A stretch of 7,513 nucleotides of DNA from Candidatus Nomurabacteria bacterium. Lineage in GTDB: Bacteria; Patescibacteriota; Minisyncoccia; Phycocordibacterales; UBA10002. Under the pieces are notes generated by a model, which was not told where the DNA came from, made no database searches, and saw only the letters and a list, made by a program, of their open reading frames with translations. Where the stretch lies: assembly GCA_943349725.1 (NCBI GenBank), contig CALQZP010000050.1, positions 1-7,513 on the forward strand, written 5' to 3'. Shown one piece after another: positions 6,385-7,513 of this stretch (positions within the stretch are counted from its first letter, which is position 1; the number at the start of each line of letters is the position of its first letter). The translations under genes and the position numbers were made by a program.

Positions 6385-6403
6385 ACCGAGGCTCAACCTC
6401 GGT
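6385..6403. repeat. GC-rich palindrome after the operon
   Basis: ACCGAGG (6385-6391) pairs perfectly with CCTCGGT (6397-6403) around CTCAA. It lies 31 bases after the asparagine synthetase stop, but no T-run follows, so it is a weak terminator at best. A run of five T (6357-6361) occurs just after the stop codon, before the hairpin. It may be another of the small palindromic repeats in this window. Confidence 0.5.
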
Positions 6404-6425
6404 CGGACACTCGCTTCACGCGGAT

Positions 6426-6455
6426 TTGACGAAAGGGTGCTATATATGTTAGAGT
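6426..6455 (+). promoter_or_regulatory. Extended -10 promoter of the hypothetical gene
   Basis: TTGACG (6426-6431, five of six to TTGACA) is followed after 18 bp by TAGAGT (6450-6455, four of six to TATAAT). TG at 6447-6448 is correctly placed for an extended -10 element, and the spacer is T/A rich just before it. Transcription would start near 6462. This is the best promoter in the window. Confidence 0.6.
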
Positions 6456-6461
6456 ATCTAC

Positions 6462-6618
6462 GATTTTGTACCTTGATAAGCCGTGTTCGCCATAGCAGAA
6501 AGGGGCTTTTCAGGCCACTTTCCGTTGTGGCGGAATGAATTCGCTACACAGTCAACAACCGTCTACTTGGAATGGCGAAAATATCGGCACTTCAAGTGGG
6601 CACACCCAAAGGAAAAAT
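6462..6618 (+). other. Long untranslated leader of the hypothetical gene
   Basis: About 157 bases separate the inferred transcription start from the chosen ATG. The leader contains a small hairpin, GCCAC (6514-6518) with GTGGC (6527-6531), and a purine-rich AGCAGAAAGGGG upstream of it. I see no known riboswitch. An in-frame ATG at 6535 would add 28 residues, but it has no properly spaced ribosome-binding site and the peptide is Ser/Gln/Asn-rich. I therefore treat the segment as leader. It could hold a regulatory RNA structure. Confidence 0.4.
6607..6612 (+). promoter_or_regulatory. Ribosome-binding site AAAGGA that decides the start at 6619
   Basis: AAAGGA lies six bases before the ATG at 6619, a normal Shine-Dalgarno spacing. 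The in-frame ATG at 6535 lacks this. It supports a 217-residue product starting MGKYVPVT. Confidence 0.65.
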
Positions 6619-7272
6619 ATGGGCAAATATGTGCCTGTTACTACCAATCAGACCGATGCGGTTTGTCAGATGGCCAATGAAAAGAAGGTTGGCCGGGCGA
6701 GGTTTCAGGAGGCCATGAACGACGGGGACCTTTCCCGTTTTCTGGACAGCCTGTTGGAACAATCGCAATCCGAAACCAAGAAGTCCTCGGTCCCCGCCCA
6801 TCTCTACGAGTTTCAGTTCGAGAAAGACGGAGCCGATGCCCCGACACTCGTGGCGCGGACGCGGGGAAAGTTCTTTGTCTCGAAGGACGCCGAGGCGATG
6901 ACCGAAAACGCAACGGAGTTTGTGGTCGGCCCGAAAGAGAAAGTTATTGTTCGGGTCTTCACCTGTGAAAGCTTGGACGTCACCGGTTGGGCCGAAACGG
7001 ATTTCTTCGATCCGAACGGATTTGCACACATCAAGAAGTTCGGTTTGCTTCCCTGCATCTCCGACGACGCTTTCGGCATTCGCGCCACGCATTCGGAGCA
7101 GAAGCTTGATGAGTGGATTTGGGTCGCTCATCCTCCCATTTCAGCGCGCGGCTACCGTCGCATGTTCCATGTCGGGCTCCACTCTTACTTCGGCCGGTCT
7201 GTCTACGGCTACGGCCTCCGCTCGTCCTGCCAGCTCCCTGCCGGTCTCTTGGTGGCGTTGCGCGTCGCATAG
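6619..7272 (+). CDS. Hypothetical protein with MGKYVPVT start, CPR-type
   Basis: I cannot assign a function. The 217-residue product has no signal peptide or membrane helix. Residues 1-50 (MGKYVPVT, then NEKKVGRARFQEAMNDGDLSRFLDSL) look helical and charged, rather like a small protein-binding or nucleic-acid-associated domain. Residues 60-150 look like a mixed strand/helix domain (LVARTRGKFFVS, FVVGPKEKVIVRVFTCESLDVTGWAETDFF). The C-terminus (about 165-217) is rich in aromatic, Gly, Ser and Arg residues (WIWVAHPP, VGLHSYFGRSVYGYG) and ends LVALRVA. From memory, multi-copy proteins with this kind of N-terminus and a changing C-terminus occur in Parcubacteria genomes; a search is needed to confirm. 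The gene has its own promoter, leader, ribosome site and terminator, so it is probably expressed independently of the glycan operon. Reading from 6535 would give 245 residues. Confidence 0.6.
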   Translation: MGKYVPVTTNQTDAVCQMANEKKVGRARFQEAMNDGDLSRFLDSLLEQSQSETKKSSVPAHLYEFQFEKDGADAPTLVARTRGKFFVSKDAEAMTENATEFVVGPKEKVIVRVFTCESLDVTGWAETDFFDPNGFAHIKKFGLLPCISDDAFGIRATHSEQKLDEWIWVAHPPISARGYRRMFHVGLHSYFGRSVYGYGLRSSCQLPAGLLVALRVA

Positions 7273-7327
7273 TAGCCCTCAAAACTAAGTATCTTAGGAC
7301 TTTTAATCCCTTCGAACTTTGTCCTTT

Positions 7328-7356
7328 GCCCCGTGTTTCCGAACGCGGGGCTTTTT
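7328..7356 (+). terminator. Strong intrinsic terminator
   Basis: A 10-bp stem (7328-7337 with 7342-7351, including one T-G pair and a run of G/C pairs at the base) encloses the loop TCCG and is followed by TTTTT (7352-7356). It lies 55 bases after the stop of the hypothetical gene. A weaker 5-bp hairpin followed by TTTT lies at 7285-7304. Confidence 0.88.
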
Positions 7357-7364
7357 CATGCTAC

Positions 7365-7513
7365 AAAAGACGGTTGAAGCGAGTTATAGTTAGACTATGC
7401 GTATTTTGATGCTAAGCCTAGATAGGGCGATATTGGAAAGAGATTCGGCCGTACAGAAACGGCTATTGGCGCTCGCGGACCGAGTCCCTCCGAAGCCTTT
7501 GGCGGAGGGGGAG
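7365..7513. repeat. Terminal direct repeat, right copy (149 bp)
   Basis: This copy is identical to bases 1-149. It follows eight bases after the terminator's T-run, so the true upstream neighbour of the first glycosyltransferase is probably the hypothetical gene and its terminator. The -10-like box of the left copy recurs here at 7385-7390. Confidence 0.97.
7397..7513 (+). CDS. Glycosyltransferase start, second copy, cut by the window end
   Basis: These are the first 39 codons of the glycosyltransferase seen at 33-1247, identical in sequence and open to the end of the window. If the molecule is circular this is the same gene seen twice and should not be counted again. If the region is tandemly duplicated it is a real second copy. 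Confidence 0.7.
   Translation, partial: MRILMLSLDRAILERDSAVQKRLLALADRVPPKPLAEGE

Noticed and set aside
6409..6418. 10-bp inverted match to TGAAGCGAGT at 11-20, considered as a linked control site
   Set aside because: A 10-bp match is expected many times by chance in a window of this size.
6350..6538. 62-residue open frame beginning with TTG that overlaps the asparagine synthetase stop
   Set aside because: The product resembles no family, it runs through the palindrome and the promoter of the next gene, and it has no ribosome site of its own.
6535..6618. Upstream in-frame ATG that would lengthen the hypothetical protein by 28 residues
   Set aside because: There is no properly spaced Shine-Dalgarno sequence, while the ATG at 6619 has AAAGGA six bases upstream.
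6920..7288. Open frame in the +2 register over the end of the hypothetical gene, considered as a frameshifted C-terminus
   Set aside because: The in-frame sequence stays plausible to its stop (WIWVAHPP, VGLHSYFGRSVYGYG). The alternative frame is Ser/Arg-rich and looks like a shadow.
1..7513. Small plasmid with a hidden replication or mobilisation gene
   Set aside because: No open frame on either strand shows replication initiator, relaxase, integrase or transposase motifs. Circularity is kept only as an open question.

Overview
The window looks like a fragment of a Candidate Phyla Radiation (Patescibacteria, probably Parcubacteria-like) genome. I infer this from the protein set and style: a short form of the UDP-glucose dehydrogenase family, small surface-glycan enzymes, tightly overlapping genes, many small palindromic repeats, and a self-contained gene for a hypothetical protein that begins MGKYVPVT. 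No database search was possible. UGA ends at least three genes, so the code is the standard bacterial one and not the UGA-as-glycine code of Gracilibacteria/Absconditabacteria. All genes lie on the + strand.

Layout. Bases 33-1247 encode a GT4-type glycosyltransferase whose reading frame carries several in-frame repeats: two palindromic inserts and two arrays of 7-bp units. A terminator hairpin spans its stop codon, and a separate 34-bp near-perfect palindrome follows. A likely promoter near 1334-1363 then starts a compact operon: short UDP-glucose/GDP-mannose dehydrogenase-like protein (1448-2323), GtrA-family membrane protein (2320-2826), second GT4-type glycosyltransferase (2823-3821), SAM-dependent methyltransferase (3814-4506) and glutamine-dependent asparagine synthetase-type amidotransferase (4512-6353). 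The joins are 4-bp, 4-bp and 8-bp overlaps and then a 5-bp gap. Together these genes could make, decorate (methylation, amidation) and move a lipid-linked sugar for a cell-surface polysaccharide or glycan.

After the operon come a small palindrome and a good extended -10 promoter (6426-6455), followed by a leader of about 156 nt. Next is an unrecognised 217-residue protein gene (6619-7272) and a strong intrinsic terminator (7328-7356). This unit has its own promoter and terminator and looks independent of the glycan operon.

The last 149 bases (7365-7513) repeat bases 1-149 exactly. The sequence can therefore be read as a 7,364-bp circle (a small circular molecule, or a closed contig made by the assembler) or as the start of a second tandem copy. 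I see no replication, mobilisation, integrase or transposase gene, so an assembly loop or tandem amplification is at least as likely as a real plasmid.
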